From Sneathiella aquimaris (GTDB lineage Bacteria > Pseudomonadota > Alphaproteobacteria > Sneathiellales > Sneathiellaceae): a stretch of DNA of 64,000 nucleotides. Where the stretch lies: the NCBI RefSeq assembly GCF_026409565.1, contig NZ_CP112881.1, positions 186,001-250,000 of the forward strand, in the 5' to 3' direction. The notes under the pieces are model-generated. The model did no database searches. It was not told the DNA's origin and saw nothing but the letters and a program-made list of their open reading frames with translations. Within the stretch, counting starts at the first letter, position 1, and every line of letters starts with the position of its first letter. Shown one piece after another: positions 17,267 through 25,055 of the stretch. The position numbers and the translations under genes were made by a program.

Positions 17267-17317
17267 GCTTGAAAAATAGACAGTAAAATTGATTAATAAA
17301 TAGTCAGTGTCTATAAA

Positions 17318-18685
17318 TTAGGCATTTAGTTCAGCCAAACAATTTTCGGTGGCGTGGCTCAGTCTGAGAAGCTTGGCTTCCTGAAAGGGCGGGGCCATTA
17401 ACATCAATCCAACGGGGAACCCGTTTGCTGATCCGCAAGGCAACGATGTTGCGCACAGGCCAAGTAAATTCCCCAACCGTGTCAGGCTGATCGACATCAT
17501 CGCCGCTTTCAGATATTTCTCTTCATCCTCGTATAAAGGTTGAAGCAGGGGCGGTATGTCAGGCACCGTGGCGCCAACGACAAGGTCAAAGCCTGCGGTC
17601 TGGGCCTGATATTTTTTCTGATAGTCCGCCAAAGCCATATAAAATCCGACGATACCGGGCGCACTAAATGTATCCGCGGATAAAAACCGCCGGGCGATCG
17701 GTCCGAACATGCCGTCTGGATCCTGACGGATTTTATCAGCCCAGAGAACGTTCCCCTCTACATTGGCAGGGGACCCTGCTTTTGCTGAATGGTCCAGAAC
17801 TTCCTGAAAAACGGGTACAGCCTGTTCGACAATCTCGGCCCCCGCTTTTTCCATCTGCTTTAAACCCTTTGCAATCTGGTTTTGGATATCCGGTTTTACC
17901 AGATCATCAAAAACCGTTGTCGCGCGCAGGATGCGGACCCCTTTCAACGAGGCCCCTTTCAGATCTGCTGCAGGCTTTCCTGATAAAATGGCACATAAAG
18001 CGTTTGCGTCGGCTACATTTTGGGTCAGTGGCCCAATTGTGTCCTGTGACGGCGAAAGTGGTACCGACCCTTCCAGAGAAATCAAACCATGTGTGGTCTT
18101 AAGACCCGTGATACCACACCAGGCCGACGGAATTCGCACAGAGCCCGCAGTGTCAGAGCCGATTCCCGCCGCGGCCAGGCCGTGAAAAACAGACAGCGCT
18201 GCCCCGGAGGAAGAGCCCCCGGGAACCCGTATATTGTCCGGGTCATGCGGGTTGGCCCCTGTGCCCGTCCAGGCATTATTCCCCAAGCCGGAGAACGCCA
18301 CGTCAGGCATATTGGTTTTGCCAAGACAGATTAATCCGGCCCTTGTCGCGCGTTCCAGACATTCCGCATCTTGATCAGGTGTTCGTCCTTCAAGCAACTT
18401 GGCGCCCGCTTCGGTCGGAACACCGGCGGTATCAAACAGGTCTTTCCAGGAAATCGGAACCCCGTCCAACGGGCTGCGCCGTTGTTTGTTACGCGCGCGC
18501 GTCCGCGCAGCCTGCGCTTCACAAAGCGCCCGATCTTCGGTTAAACGGACATAAATTACACGGTCCGGATCTTTTTCTTTGATCCGATCCAGAAAATATT
18601 GCGTAAGATCAATAGGGTCGATCTCGCCCCGTTCTATTCTTTCACCCAATTGAAGGGCGGATAAGCTATGCCAATAATTTGTCAT
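17318..18685 (-). CDS. Amidase (amidase signature family)
   Basis: A 455-aa hydrolase of the amidase signature family, which cleaves carboxamides to acid and ammonia. The Ser-Ser-Lys triad is visible: lysine K81 in ISWKDLFD, the cis-serine in GGSSSG (158-160) and the nucleophile S182 in SDTAGSVRIP. The C-terminal half has the usual long helices. No GatB or GatC lies nearby and the sequence is not typical GatA, so this is a stand-alone amidase of unknown substrate. Its location beside glnK-amtB fits a role in releasing ammonia, but it has its own terminator. Confidence 0.9.
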   Translation of the reverse strand: MTNYWHSLSALQLGERIERGEIDPIDLTQYFLDRIKEKDPDRVIYVRLTEDRALCEAQAARTRARNKQRRSPLDGVPISWKDLFDTAGVPTEAGAKLLEGRTPDQDAECLERATRAGLICLGKTNMPDVAFSGLGNNAWTGTGANPHDPDNIRVPGGSSSGAALSVFHGLAAAGIGSDTAGSVRIPSAWCGITGLKTTHGLISLEGSVPLSPSQDTIGPLTQNVADANALCAILSGKPAADLKGASLKGVRILRATTVFDDLVKPDIQNQIAKGLKQMEKAGAEIVEQAVPVFQEVLDHSAKAGSPANVEGNVLWADKIRQDPDGMFGPIARRFLSADTFSAPGIVGFYMALADYQKKYQAQTAGFDLVVGATVPDIPPLLQPLYEDEEKYLKAAMMSISLTRLGNLLGLCATSLPCGSANGFPVGLMLMAPPFQEAKLLRLSHATENCLAELNA

Positions 18686-18764
18686 TGTGAGAGGTTAGCT
18701 ATAATCTTAAAAGGGAGCAAGGGCAGGTCTGCCCAGCGAGGTACAAAAGGTTGGAAAAAGTATA

Positions 18765-19985
18765 ATGACAGCGACAGAGGTAATTCAGGCGGACATTCTG
18801 GTAGTCGGAGGGGGCTTAAATGGTTTGCCCCTCGCTATCGCCTTATCTTCGGCGGGCCTTGAGGTTGTCGTTCTGGAGCGTGAAGATCCAGCGAATGTTG
18901 TAGAGGGTCACTTTGATGGCCGGGTGTCGGCGATCGCCCATGCGTCGCGTAATCTTTTTAAAAGCATTGGTGTTTGGGCGCATGTTCCCGAGGCAGAGCC
19001 CATGCTGGACATCCGCATTACAGATGGTCCGTCCAGGTTCTTTCTGCATTATGATCATAAACAATTAGGGGATGAGCCGTTCGGTCACATGGTGGAAAAT
19101 CGCCATATGAGAATGGCCCTGCAGGCCCGCGCAGCCGAAATCGAAACCCTGACCCTTCTTGCCCCCGCGACTTATAGAACAATTGAAAGAGAGGCCGATG
19201 GTGTGACCGCTGAACTGGCGGATGGCCGGGTTGTCACGGCGCGGCTTGTGGTTGCCGCTGATGGTCGTCAGTCGCCCCTTCGCCAAATGGCGGGGATCAA
19301 GACGGTTGGCTGGTCCTATGACCAGAGCGGAATTGTGTGTACGGTCGCCCATGAATATCCCCATAACGGCGTTGCCCAGGAACGTTTTCTTAATCCCGGC
19401 CCATTTGCCATTTTGCCAATGAGCGGCAACCGTTCGTCACTCGTCTGGACAGAGCAGACCGATATGGCCGCCAAGATCATGCAGCTGGATGACACCGATT
19501 TTCAGGCCCAGATGGCCAGTCGCTTTGGTGATTTTCTAGGTAAGCTGGAGGTTGTTGGTCCGCGCTGGAGTTATCCGCTCGCCCTGCATCAGTCAGATAC
19601 CTACATTTCTGAAAGGCTGGCGTTAATTGGTGATGCGGCGCATGGCATGCACCCGATTGCCGGGCAGGGATTGAATTTGGGATTGCGGGATGTTGCCGCC
19701 CTTGCCGAGGTGGTTGTCGATACGGCCCGTTTGGGTCAGGATATCGGTAGCCAGAATATGCTCAATCACTATCAGCGTTGGCGGCGCTTTGACAGTCTGG
19801 CCCTTTTGGCCATTACCGATGGATTGAACAAGCTGTTTGTGACCGATGTGCCCCCGGTCCGATTTGCAAGGGATCTGGGTCTCGCGGCGGTCAACAAAAT
19901 GCCGCGCTTGAAAGGCTTTTTTATGGAACATGCCCGCGGGACAGTGGGTGAACTCCCAAGGTTGCTGGAGGGAAAACCGCTTTGA
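18765..19985 (+). CDS. FAD-dependent hydroxylase of the UbiH/UbiF/COQ6 family
   Basis: A 406-aa aromatic-ring hydroxylase expected to act in ubiquinone synthesis. Motifs: the FAD Rossmann GXGXXG as DILVVGGGLNGLPLAIAL with the acidic residue in VVLERE, the family motif FDGRVSAIAHAS, the second FAD motif LALIGDAAHGMHPIAGQGLNLGLRD, and GRQSPLRQMAG. Length matches the family. Which ring position (C5, C1 or C6) is modified cannot be told from sequence; many Alphaproteobacteria use one broad enzyme. It is convergent with the DUF971 gene, ending 4 bases from it. Confidence 0.92.
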   Translation: MTATEVIQADILVVGGGLNGLPLAIALSSAGLEVVVLEREDPANVVEGHFDGRVSAIAHASRNLFKSIGVWAHVPEAEPMLDIRITDGPSRFFLHYDHKQLGDEPFGHMVENRHMRMALQARAAEIETLTLLAPATYRTIEREADGVTAELADGRVVTARLVVAADGRQSPLRQMAGIKTVGWSYDQSGIVCTVAHEYPHNGVAQERFLNPGPFAILPMSGNRSSLVWTEQTDMAAKIMQLDDTDFQAQMASRFGDFLGKLEVVGPRWSYPLALHQSDTYISERLALIGDAAHGMHPIAGQGLNLGLRDVAALAEVVVDTARLGQDIGSQNMLNHYQRWRRFDSLALLAITDGLNKLFVTDVPPVRFARDLGLAAVNKMPRLKGFFMEHARGTVGELPRLLEGKPL

Positions 19986-19988
19986 CCT

Positions 19989-20372
19989 TTAAGGATCCCG
20001 ACTGAGATCGTTTTTCGCAAGGTTGTTCAGATAGGCTTCCCACACCTCTTCCTGTGTGAGACCTAGTTTGTAAAGATAGCTCCAGGAAAAGAGGCCTGTG
20101 TCGTGAAGGTCATCAAATTTTAGCCGCACGGCATAATTGCCCACTGGCTCTAAAGACATGATCCCGACATGTCGTCGTCCGGCGATAATCTGTTTTTGCG
20201 ACGGATTATGGCCCTGAACTTCAGCAGATGGACTTTCCACCCTTAACAATTCGGCTGGAAATTGAAAATTATGACCATCGGCAAAACTGATGGTCAGGAT
20301 TTTTTCTTCTTTTTTTAAACGGACTTCGGTCGGTTTTGGACGGCCGGCCTGATCATACAGATCTGCTGTCAT
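19989..20372 (-). CDS. DUF971-family protein
   Basis: A 127-aa protein of the DUF971 type (GBBH-like N-terminal domain), recognised by PTEVRLKKEEKILTISFADGHNFQFPAELLRVESPSAEVQGH and the C-terminal DTGLFSWSYLY. The start is set at 20372, one base after the Trm112-family stop; the frame is open further (20408), but that would overlap the upstream gene. In other bacteria the family is found as a stand-alone domain with suggested metal or Fe-S cluster links. Its precise role is unknown. Confidence 0.82.
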   Translation of the reverse strand: MTADLYDQAGRPKPTEVRLKKEEKILTISFADGHNFQFPAELLRVESPSAEVQGHNPSQKQIIAGRRHVGIMSLEPVGNYAVRLKFDDLHDTGLFSWSYLYKLGLTQEEVWEAYLNNLAKNDLSRDP

Positions 20373-20373
20373 C

Positions 20374-20583
20374 CTATTTCTCATCCAATGTACGGGCTTC
20401 TTCGACAAGCATGATCGGGATGCCGTTTCGAATAGGAAAGGCGAGGCCCGCTTTTTTGCTGATCAGCTCTGCCTTGTCGCGATCAAATTCCAGCGTCGTT
20501 TTGGTGACAGGGCAGACAAGGATTTCCAGAAGTTTGGGATCAACAGCCGACTGATCAGGGGCAGTATCAATTGAATTGGTCAC
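20374..20583 (-). CDS. Trm112-family protein
   Basis: A 69-aa protein with the Trm112 fold sequence: [47 protein letters not shown]. The conserved Cys-Pro (LVCP) and the [10 protein letters not shown] motif are present; the full zinc-binding set is reduced, as in many bacterial YcaR-like members. In eukaryotes and archaea these proteins activate methyltransferases; the bacterial role is unclear. It lies within a tight minus-strand series. Confidence 0.9.
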   Translation of the reverse strand: MTNSIDTAPDQSAVDPKLLEILVCPVTKTTLEFDRDKAELISKKAGLAFPIRNGIPIMLVEEARTLDEK

Positions 20584-20592
20584 GGTTTTTTC

Positions 20593-21252
20593 CTATTGCA
20601 CGGTTCTGTTCGGGCTGCTTTGCTGCATCATCATTGTCAAAAGGCTGATCAGAAGTTCAGCTCTGGCAATAACATTTTCAGCTTCCAGCAAGGCTTGTTT
20701 TTCTGCGGGAGAAAATGGGCAAATCATGGACAGGGAATTGACAAGATTGTCATCTGCCAGGTTGTTCAGCGCTTCCCAGTCTTCTTCCTCATTTTCGAAT
20801 TCCAGAAAATGCTTCAGCACACTTTGCAGGGCTTCGCGGTCAACAGATCGTTCGGTCGCCGAAATAAGGTCATGTTGAAACGGGCTGTAATCTGCCTGTA
20901 CTTGCCGATATTTGGTGAGGCGGTCCAGTTCGTCTTCCATTCTGAACCGGCAGATGCCTTCTACGGTGATGTGAATTGTTCCATTTTGCTGTTCAGAAAA
21001 TTCACAGATTTTACCCGCGCAGCCGATGGTATAGAGGTCTGGTTCATGAGAGACATCCTCCGGATCTTTTGGCTGTATGATGCCAATAACACGGTGGGTT
21101 TCCATGGCATCACGCACCATATCCAGATACCGCGGTTCAAAAATATTAAGCGGTAATTGGCCCGTTGTCAGCAAAAGGGCACCTGTCAGCGGAAAAACCG
21201 GCAGAATTGTCGGTAATTCGTCCAGACCTGATGTGGTGCCCTGATCGCTCAT
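20593..21252 (-). CDS. Lon protease N-terminal (substrate-binding) domain protein
   Basis: A 219-aa protein made only of the Lon substrate-binding (LAN/PUA-like) domain, with no AAA or protease part. Motifs: LPVFPLTGALLLTTGQLPLNIFEPRYLDMV, GIIQPKD, GCAGKICEF and the helical C-terminal bundle SFSPAEKQALLEAENV. Such stand-alone proteins are widespread in Alphaproteobacteria beside a thioredoxin-TPR gene, exactly as here. The start overlaps the thioredoxin gene stop by four bases (ATGA), so the two are translationally coupled. Function is not established. Confidence 0.92.
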   Translation of the reverse strand: MSDQGTTSGLDELPTILPVFPLTGALLLTTGQLPLNIFEPRYLDMVRDAMETHRVIGIIQPKDPEDVSHEPDLYTIGCAGKICEFSEQQNGTIHITVEGICRFRMEDELDRLTKYRQVQADYSPFQHDLISATERSVDREALQSVLKHFLEFENEEEDWEALNNLADDNLVNSLSMICPFSPAEKQALLEAENVIARAELLISLLTMMMQQSSPNRTVQ

Positions 21253-22157
21253 GAGAATAACAGGGACGAAAGGCCACGACGGAGGTCTTTGGTGGTGTCG
21301 TGCATGGGGCCCAGAACTTCAAAAAGATTAAGTAATTCCTGGCGGGCAATGGCATCGTTCCATTCTTTGTCGCGACGGATGATTTCCAGAAGCTGCTGTC
21401 CGCCCTCTTCATAAGCCTGTGCGCCGATTTGCGCGCGTGCCAGTTCAAGCCGGGCATCCAGATTGTCCGGATCTGTTGAAACCTTATCCAGCAAAGCCGC
21501 AAGATCCCCTGTATTTGCCGTATTTTCAGCCAGCTTCAGGCTGGCCAGTGCCTTTGAAACGGCAGGATTGGTTTTGTCTTCATCTGACAGTGTTTCTAGC
21601 AGGTTCTGGGCGGCTTCCGTTTCGCCCATCATGATATAGATCCGGGACAAATGGGCCTTCGCATCGACATTGTCGGGCTCGATTTCAAGAATCTGGGCGA
21701 AGGCGGCAAGCGCAACTTCTATATTATCAGCTTCCAATGCCTCAAGACCGGTTTCCATCGCTTCGTCAACAGGGGAAGGGCCAATGGCTTCGCCAGCATT
21801 TTTCTCGATAAACTTTTTGATTTCGCTTTCCGGAACCGCACCCATGAACCCGTCAACAGGCTGCCCGTTTTTGAACGCAAAAACAGCCGGAATGGATTGA
21901 ACGCGCAAGGCTTGGGCAATTTGCGGGTTTTTATCGATATCGATTTTCACAAGCGAAACAGCGCCGCCAGCGGACTGGACGATTTTTTCAAGAACAGGAC
22001 CAAGCTGTTTGCAGGGGCCACACCAAGGGGCCCACAAATCTACAAGTACCAAGCGGTCTTTACTGGCTTCCACAACATCTGTGTTGAAGCTTTGCGTGTC
22101 CCCGTCGGTGACCCAATTTCCTGCATTGCCTGCAGCACTGTCTATTAAGGTTTCCAT
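21249..22157 (-). CDS. Thioredoxin-domain protein with TPR tail (YbbN/CnoX-like)
   Basis: A 302-aa two-part protein. Residues about 15-120 form a thioredoxin domain with an intact redox motif WAPWCGPCKQLGP. Residues about 130-300 form helical TPR-like repeats (NVDAKAHLSRIYIMMGETEAAQNLL, NLDARLELARAQIGAQAYEEGGQQLL). This layout matches YbbN/CnoX, a holdase chaperone that cooperates with GroEL and DnaK and protects against chlorine and oxidant stress. E. coli CnoX lacks an active CXXC, whereas this protein keeps CGPC, so it may also reduce disulfides. Confidence 0.92.
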   Translation of the reverse strand: METLIDSAAGNAGNWVTDGDTQSFNTDVVEASKDRLVLVDLWAPWCGPCKQLGPVLEKIVQSAGGAVSLVKIDIDKNPQIAQALRVQSIPAVFAFKNGQPVDGFMGAVPESEIKKFIEKNAGEAIGPSPVDEAMETGLEALEADNIEVALAAFAQILEIEPDNVDAKAHLSRIYIMMGETEAAQNLLETLSDEDKTNPAVSKALASLKLAENTANTGDLAALLDKVSTDPDNLDARLELARAQIGAQAYEEGGQQLLEIIRRDKEWNDAIARQELLNLFEVLGPMHDTTKDLRRGLSSLLFS

Positions 22158-22233
22158 ACCGTCACTATACCAATTCTGTTCGTTCTTTCCAATTTCCGCC
22201 GAGTATATCCTGTCTGCCTGCCTCGTCCAGCCT

Positions 22234-22740
22234 TTAAGAAGGGATATCTGCGGATGGATCTATTATCCTGTAATCCTGCCCACATGACTCTATGAACTGT
22301 AAAAGGTCCTTAGAAGAAATTTGCGTTGTTTTGTCATTAATCAAGGGGTGAAAGTTCAAATAGTCTTCTTTCATCATGGCTTCATCCAACAAAACGAACA
22401 CCTTTTTGTCCATATCATTGATCAAGGAGAAGGGTGTAACAGAGCCCGGTTCAACGCCGAGCGTGTCAATCAGAAGGTCAGCTTTTCCAAAACTCAGGTT
22501 TTTTGCACCGATCTTTTTGCGCAAAGATTTAAGATCAACCGGGGTTTCTTCCAGACAGACCAGAAGATAAAGATCTCCTGTTTTATCCTTGAGGAACAGA
22601 TTTTTGCTGTGCCCGCCTTCCAGCTCCCGCGAGACGGCCTGTGCTTCCTCGACCGTGAAGACCGGTTCGTGCTGATGGGTTTTGAATTTGATTCCCAGTT
22701 TTTCGAGATAAGAAAAGAGTTCGTCAGGAGTCGCCGCCAT
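22234..22740 (-). CDS. Prolyl-tRNA editing protein (ProX/PrdX, YbaK family)
   Basis: A 168-aa trans-editing domain that removes alanine wrongly attached to tRNA-Pro. Motifs of the YbaK/ProX family: KTHQHEPVFTVEEA, GGHSKNLFLKDK with the catalytic lysine, LVCLEETPVDLKSLRKKIGAKNLSFG and GSVTPFSLIND. It has the length of the PrdX form rather than the Cys-tRNA(Pro) YbaK form. It lies 76 bases upstream of the thioredoxin gene. Confidence 0.93.
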   Translation of the reverse strand: MAATPDELFSYLEKLGIKFKTHQHEPVFTVEEAQAVSRELEGGHSKNLFLKDKTGDLYLLVCLEETPVDLKSLRKKIGAKNLSFGKADLLIDTLGVEPGSVTPFSLINDMDKKVFVLLDEAMMKEDYLNFHPLINDKTTQISSKDLLQFIESCGQDYRIIDPSADIPS

Positions 22741-22840
22741 AAATCCGTATTCCTCTGCTTGATTATTAGCCGATAAGATAGCCGAATGCGTTGATCCCTG
22801 CCACGTGGAAAAATAAAATGAACTTTTTTTAAAAACACGC

Positions 22841-22868
22841 TTGCATTCGCATTCAAGATAACTATTAT
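22841..22868 (+). promoter_or_regulatory. Sigma-70 type promoter of tRNA-Gly
   Basis: TTGCAT and TATTAT are separated by 16 bases and lie 30 bases before the tRNA. A GC-rich stretch (CCCGCCTCGCAGCGC) follows the -10, as is usual for stable-RNA promoters under stringent control. Confidence 0.7.
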
Positions 22869-22897
22869 CCCGCCTCGCAGCGCAAGTTGCACCGGAT

Positions 22898-22972
22898 GCG
22901 GGCGTAGCTCAGGGGTAGAGCATAACCTTGCCAAGGTTAGGGTCGTGAGTTCGAATCTCATCGCCCGCTCCA
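22898..22972 (+). tRNA. tRNA-Gly (anticodon GCC)
   Basis: The acceptor stem GCGGGCG pairs with CGCCCGC, the D stem is GCTC/GAGC, the anticodon arm TAACC-TTGCCAA-GGTTA presents GCC, and the T arm holds GTTCGAATC. CCA is encoded at 22970-22972. Its own promoter and terminator make it a single-gene unit. Confidence 0.97.
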
Positions 22973-22978
22973 AATATC

Positions 22979-23013
22979 AAAAGGCCCGGCCATTTCGATG
23001 GCTGGGCCTTTTT
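22979..23013 (+). terminator. Rho-independent terminator after tRNA-Gly
   Basis: AAAAGGCCCGGCCA pairs with TGGCTGGGCCTTTT (one G-T pair), followed by T residues, seven bases past the tRNA. The symmetric T and A tracts could also stop minus-strand transcripts from the LysR gene. Confidence 0.9.
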
Positions 23014-23098
23014 GATTCTAGCCTTTTTTCCGGCTTTACCCGCGGGCAGACCTGCTGAACTGAAGTCTTGCCATCAAAACGCGGACGCCTCTTTTTGA

Positions 23099-23962
23099 TT
23101 ATGCCGCTTTCTGGGGTGCGAACCCTCTTTTTATATATTCGGCCAGATGCCGGGCAAGGTCTTGTTGTTTGCCATTTGAAACGGCCAGCGTGACGAAAAA
23201 TTCCGGTAGCGCCGGAAAACGGTCGCCGCCTTGAAAATGGTTCAGGCTGTCGGGCACCAACTGTTTTAAATAAACGCCGACTGCCAGATCCATTCGGATC
23301 ATCGCCTGAACCGCATCAATATTGTTGCTTTCATATACCCGTTTCCAAGGTCGCCCCGCCCGGTCAAGGGCATCTGTTGTCGGTTTGCGGAATACACAAT
23401 CTGTACTCGCAATCGATAAAGGTAATGGCGTGGTTTCAAGAAGCCGGCTGCCTTTTGCTGAAATCCAGACCAGTTGATCAGAATAGAGGGTTTCACCGGA
23501 AATGTCGGCCTGCACCTCTTCCATGAGCGTCAAGTCCAGAACACCGTCGTTAAACTGGCGTTTGAGCTCAAGGGTGGGGGCACAGACCAAATTGATATCG
23601 ATATCGGGAAACGCCTCGGCGAAATGCCTCAATATGAGAGGCAACTGTCCATTGACCAAATCCAGCGGGATGCCCAATGACAACCGGCCCGCAAATTCCG
23701 GTTCTGTCATTTCCTGCCAAATCTGATCGTTCAGATTAAGCAGTGTTTGCGACCGGGAAAAGAGTTTTTCACCCTCCTGAGTGAGGGTCATGCCGGTTTT
23801 TGAGCGGAAAAGTAACCTGCATCCCAATTGTTCCTCAAGCTTGCGGACCTGTTGACTGACGGCCCCTTGTGTCAAGTTCAGTAAACCGCTGGTTTTTGTC
23901 ATGCTGCCGGATGTCGCAACGGTTCTGAAGGTTCGGAGGAGCTGTAGATCAATCGTGCGCAT
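23099..23962 (-). CDS. LysR-family transcriptional regulator
   Basis: A 287-aa LysR regulator. The N-terminal winged helix is typical: LQLLRTFRTVATSGSMTKTSGLLNLTQGAVSQQVRKLEEQLGCRLLFRSKTG in shape. An effector-binding domain (residues about 90-280) follows. It is divergent from a cupin gene across a short gap that carries an ATTA-N7-TAAT element, so it probably controls that gene and itself. Effector unknown. Confidence 0.93.
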   Translation of the reverse strand: MRTIDLQLLRTFRTVATSGSMTKTSGLLNLTQGAVSQQVRKLEEQLGCRLLFRSKTGMTLTQEGEKLFSRSQTLLNLNDQIWQEMTEPEFAGRLSLGIPLDLVNGQLPLILRHFAEAFPDIDINLVCAPTLELKRQFNDGVLDLTLMEEVQADISGETLYSDQLVWISAKGSRLLETTPLPLSIASTDCVFRKPTTDALDRAGRPWKRVYESNNIDAVQAMIRMDLAVGVYLKQLVPDSLNHFQGGDRFPALPEFFVTLAVSNGKQQDLARHLAEYIKRGFAPQKAA

Positions 23963-23970
23963 AATTTGTC

Positions 23971-23985
23971 ATTAGGTTTGTTAAT
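23971..23985. promoter_or_regulatory. Possible LysR-type operator (ATTA-N7-TAAT)
   Basis: An imperfectly spaced dyad ATTA GGTTTGT TAAT contains the T-N11-A core of LysR boxes, 9 bases upstream of the LysR start and on the cupin side. Short elements of this kind can occur by chance in AT-rich DNA. Confidence 0.35.
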
Positions 23986-24067
23986 GTTAAGTATTATATA
24001 TATTAGCTTTGTTTATGATGATGTATTTTATACGCTTTGGCAATTCAAAAATAAGGAGAGATTTGTT

Positions 24068-24433
24068 GTGAAAAGCGTGAATTTAATGGAAAAATTTGGT
24101 CAGGTTAGCGGTTATTGGCGCCCGCATCTAGTCGCGGAAGCGAACGGTCAGCATGTCCGGTTGGCAAAGCTAAAAAACGAATTTGTCTGGCATTCTCATG
24201 AGCAGGAAGATGAATTGTTTATTGTCATCAAGGGCACACTGACGGTTCATTTCCGGGATCGGGACGAGATCGTCAAAGAAGGGGAACTTCTGGTCATTCC
24301 TAAAGGGGTTGAGCATATGCCCGAGGCACAGGATGAAGTGCTGCTTGTGAATATTACGAAAGCGGAAACCACGCATACCGGTAACACGCAATCGGATATG
24401 ACGGTAAAGATTGACGAGATGCCGCGCCTTTAA
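24068..24433 (+). CDS. Cupin-domain protein
   Basis: A 121-aa single-domain cupin. The two metal-binding motifs are HSHEQEDELFIVIKGTLTVHF (His, His, Glu) and PKGVEHMPEA (His), typical of small manganese or iron cupins such as dioxygenase- or isomerase-like proteins. The start is GTG at 24068, with AAGGAGAG seven bases ahead; the same frame is open from 23966 but without a ribosome-binding sequence. It is divergent from the LysR gene at 23962 and probably controlled by it. Substrate unknown. Confidence 0.9.
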   Translation: MKSVNLMEKFGQVSGYWRPHLVAEANGQHVRLAKLKNEFVWHSHEQEDELFIVIKGTLTVHFRDRDEIVKEGELLVIPKGVEHMPEAQDEVLLVNITKAETTHTGNTQSDMTVKIDEMPRL

Positions 24434-24457
24434 TCATACACTCAATATGCGACTGGA

Positions 24458-24485
24458 CGGATAAGGGGCAAGCGCGTCTTATCCG
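24458..24485 (+). terminator. Hairpin after the cupin gene
   Basis: CGGATAAG (24458-24465) and CTTATCCG (24478-24485) are exact complements with a 12-base loop, 25 bases after the stop. There is no T run, so a true terminator role is uncertain. Confidence 0.4.
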
Positions 24486-24580
24486 CTGTCGCTTAAAGGA
24501 TTTTCACTGATCGTTGATAAGATCTTGACCTTCCCCCTGCTGGAAGGACTAACGTTGCTTCATTGATTTTGGAGGATTCT

Positions 24581-25009
24581 GTGAAAAAGGTTATTGTTGT
24601 TGGAGTGCTAGGGGCGATTGTCGCCGCTTTGGCGGCCTATTATTTCTATTCGGACGAAAAAATGCCTGCCGCTAGCGGCGGAAGGGGCCCCGCGATTGTA
24701 GAAGTCACGCTTCCCGATCACTTTACCCCGGGCGCGATGGCGGGCAAAACGCTGTACGATAAAAACTGTGTGAGCTGCCATGGGACAAATGCGGCGGGAC
24801 AGGATGATGTTGCGCCCCCTCTCATTCACAAGATTTATGAGCCTGGTCATCATGGCGATGGTGCTTTTTTTCGAGCGGTTGCCCAAGGGGTCCGGGCCCA
24901 TCATTGGTCATTTGGCAACATGCCGGCGATAGAGGGGCTTAACCAAACAGAAGTTGCCCTGATCATCCAGTATGTTCGAGAAATCCAACAGGCATCAGGG
25001 ATCCGCTAG
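24581..25009 (+). CDS. Membrane-anchored class I cytochrome c
   Basis: A 142-aa monohaem c-type cytochrome. An uncleaved or signal-like N-terminal helix (KKVIVVGVLGAIVAALAAYY) exports or anchors it. The haem attachment motif is KNCVSCHG, and the distal methionine is in FGNMPAIEGL. The fold matches small electron carriers (cytochrome c, PF13442 type). The start is GTG at 24581 with TTGGAGG just before it; an in-frame start at 24563 lacks such a signal. No oxidase or dehydrogenase partner is adjacent, so its donor and acceptor cannot be named. Confidence 0.92.
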   Translation: MKKVIVVGVLGAIVAALAAYYFYSDEKMPAASGGRGPAIVEVTLPDHFTPGAMAGKTLYDKNCVSCHGTNAAGQDDVAPPLIHKIYEPGHHGDGAFFRAVAQGVRAHHWSFGNMPAIEGLNQTEVALIIQYVREIQQASGIR

Positions 25010-25055
25010 GGACTGATTTCCGGATCGGGGTTTGAAAGCAGCGAACAGCGGCGGT

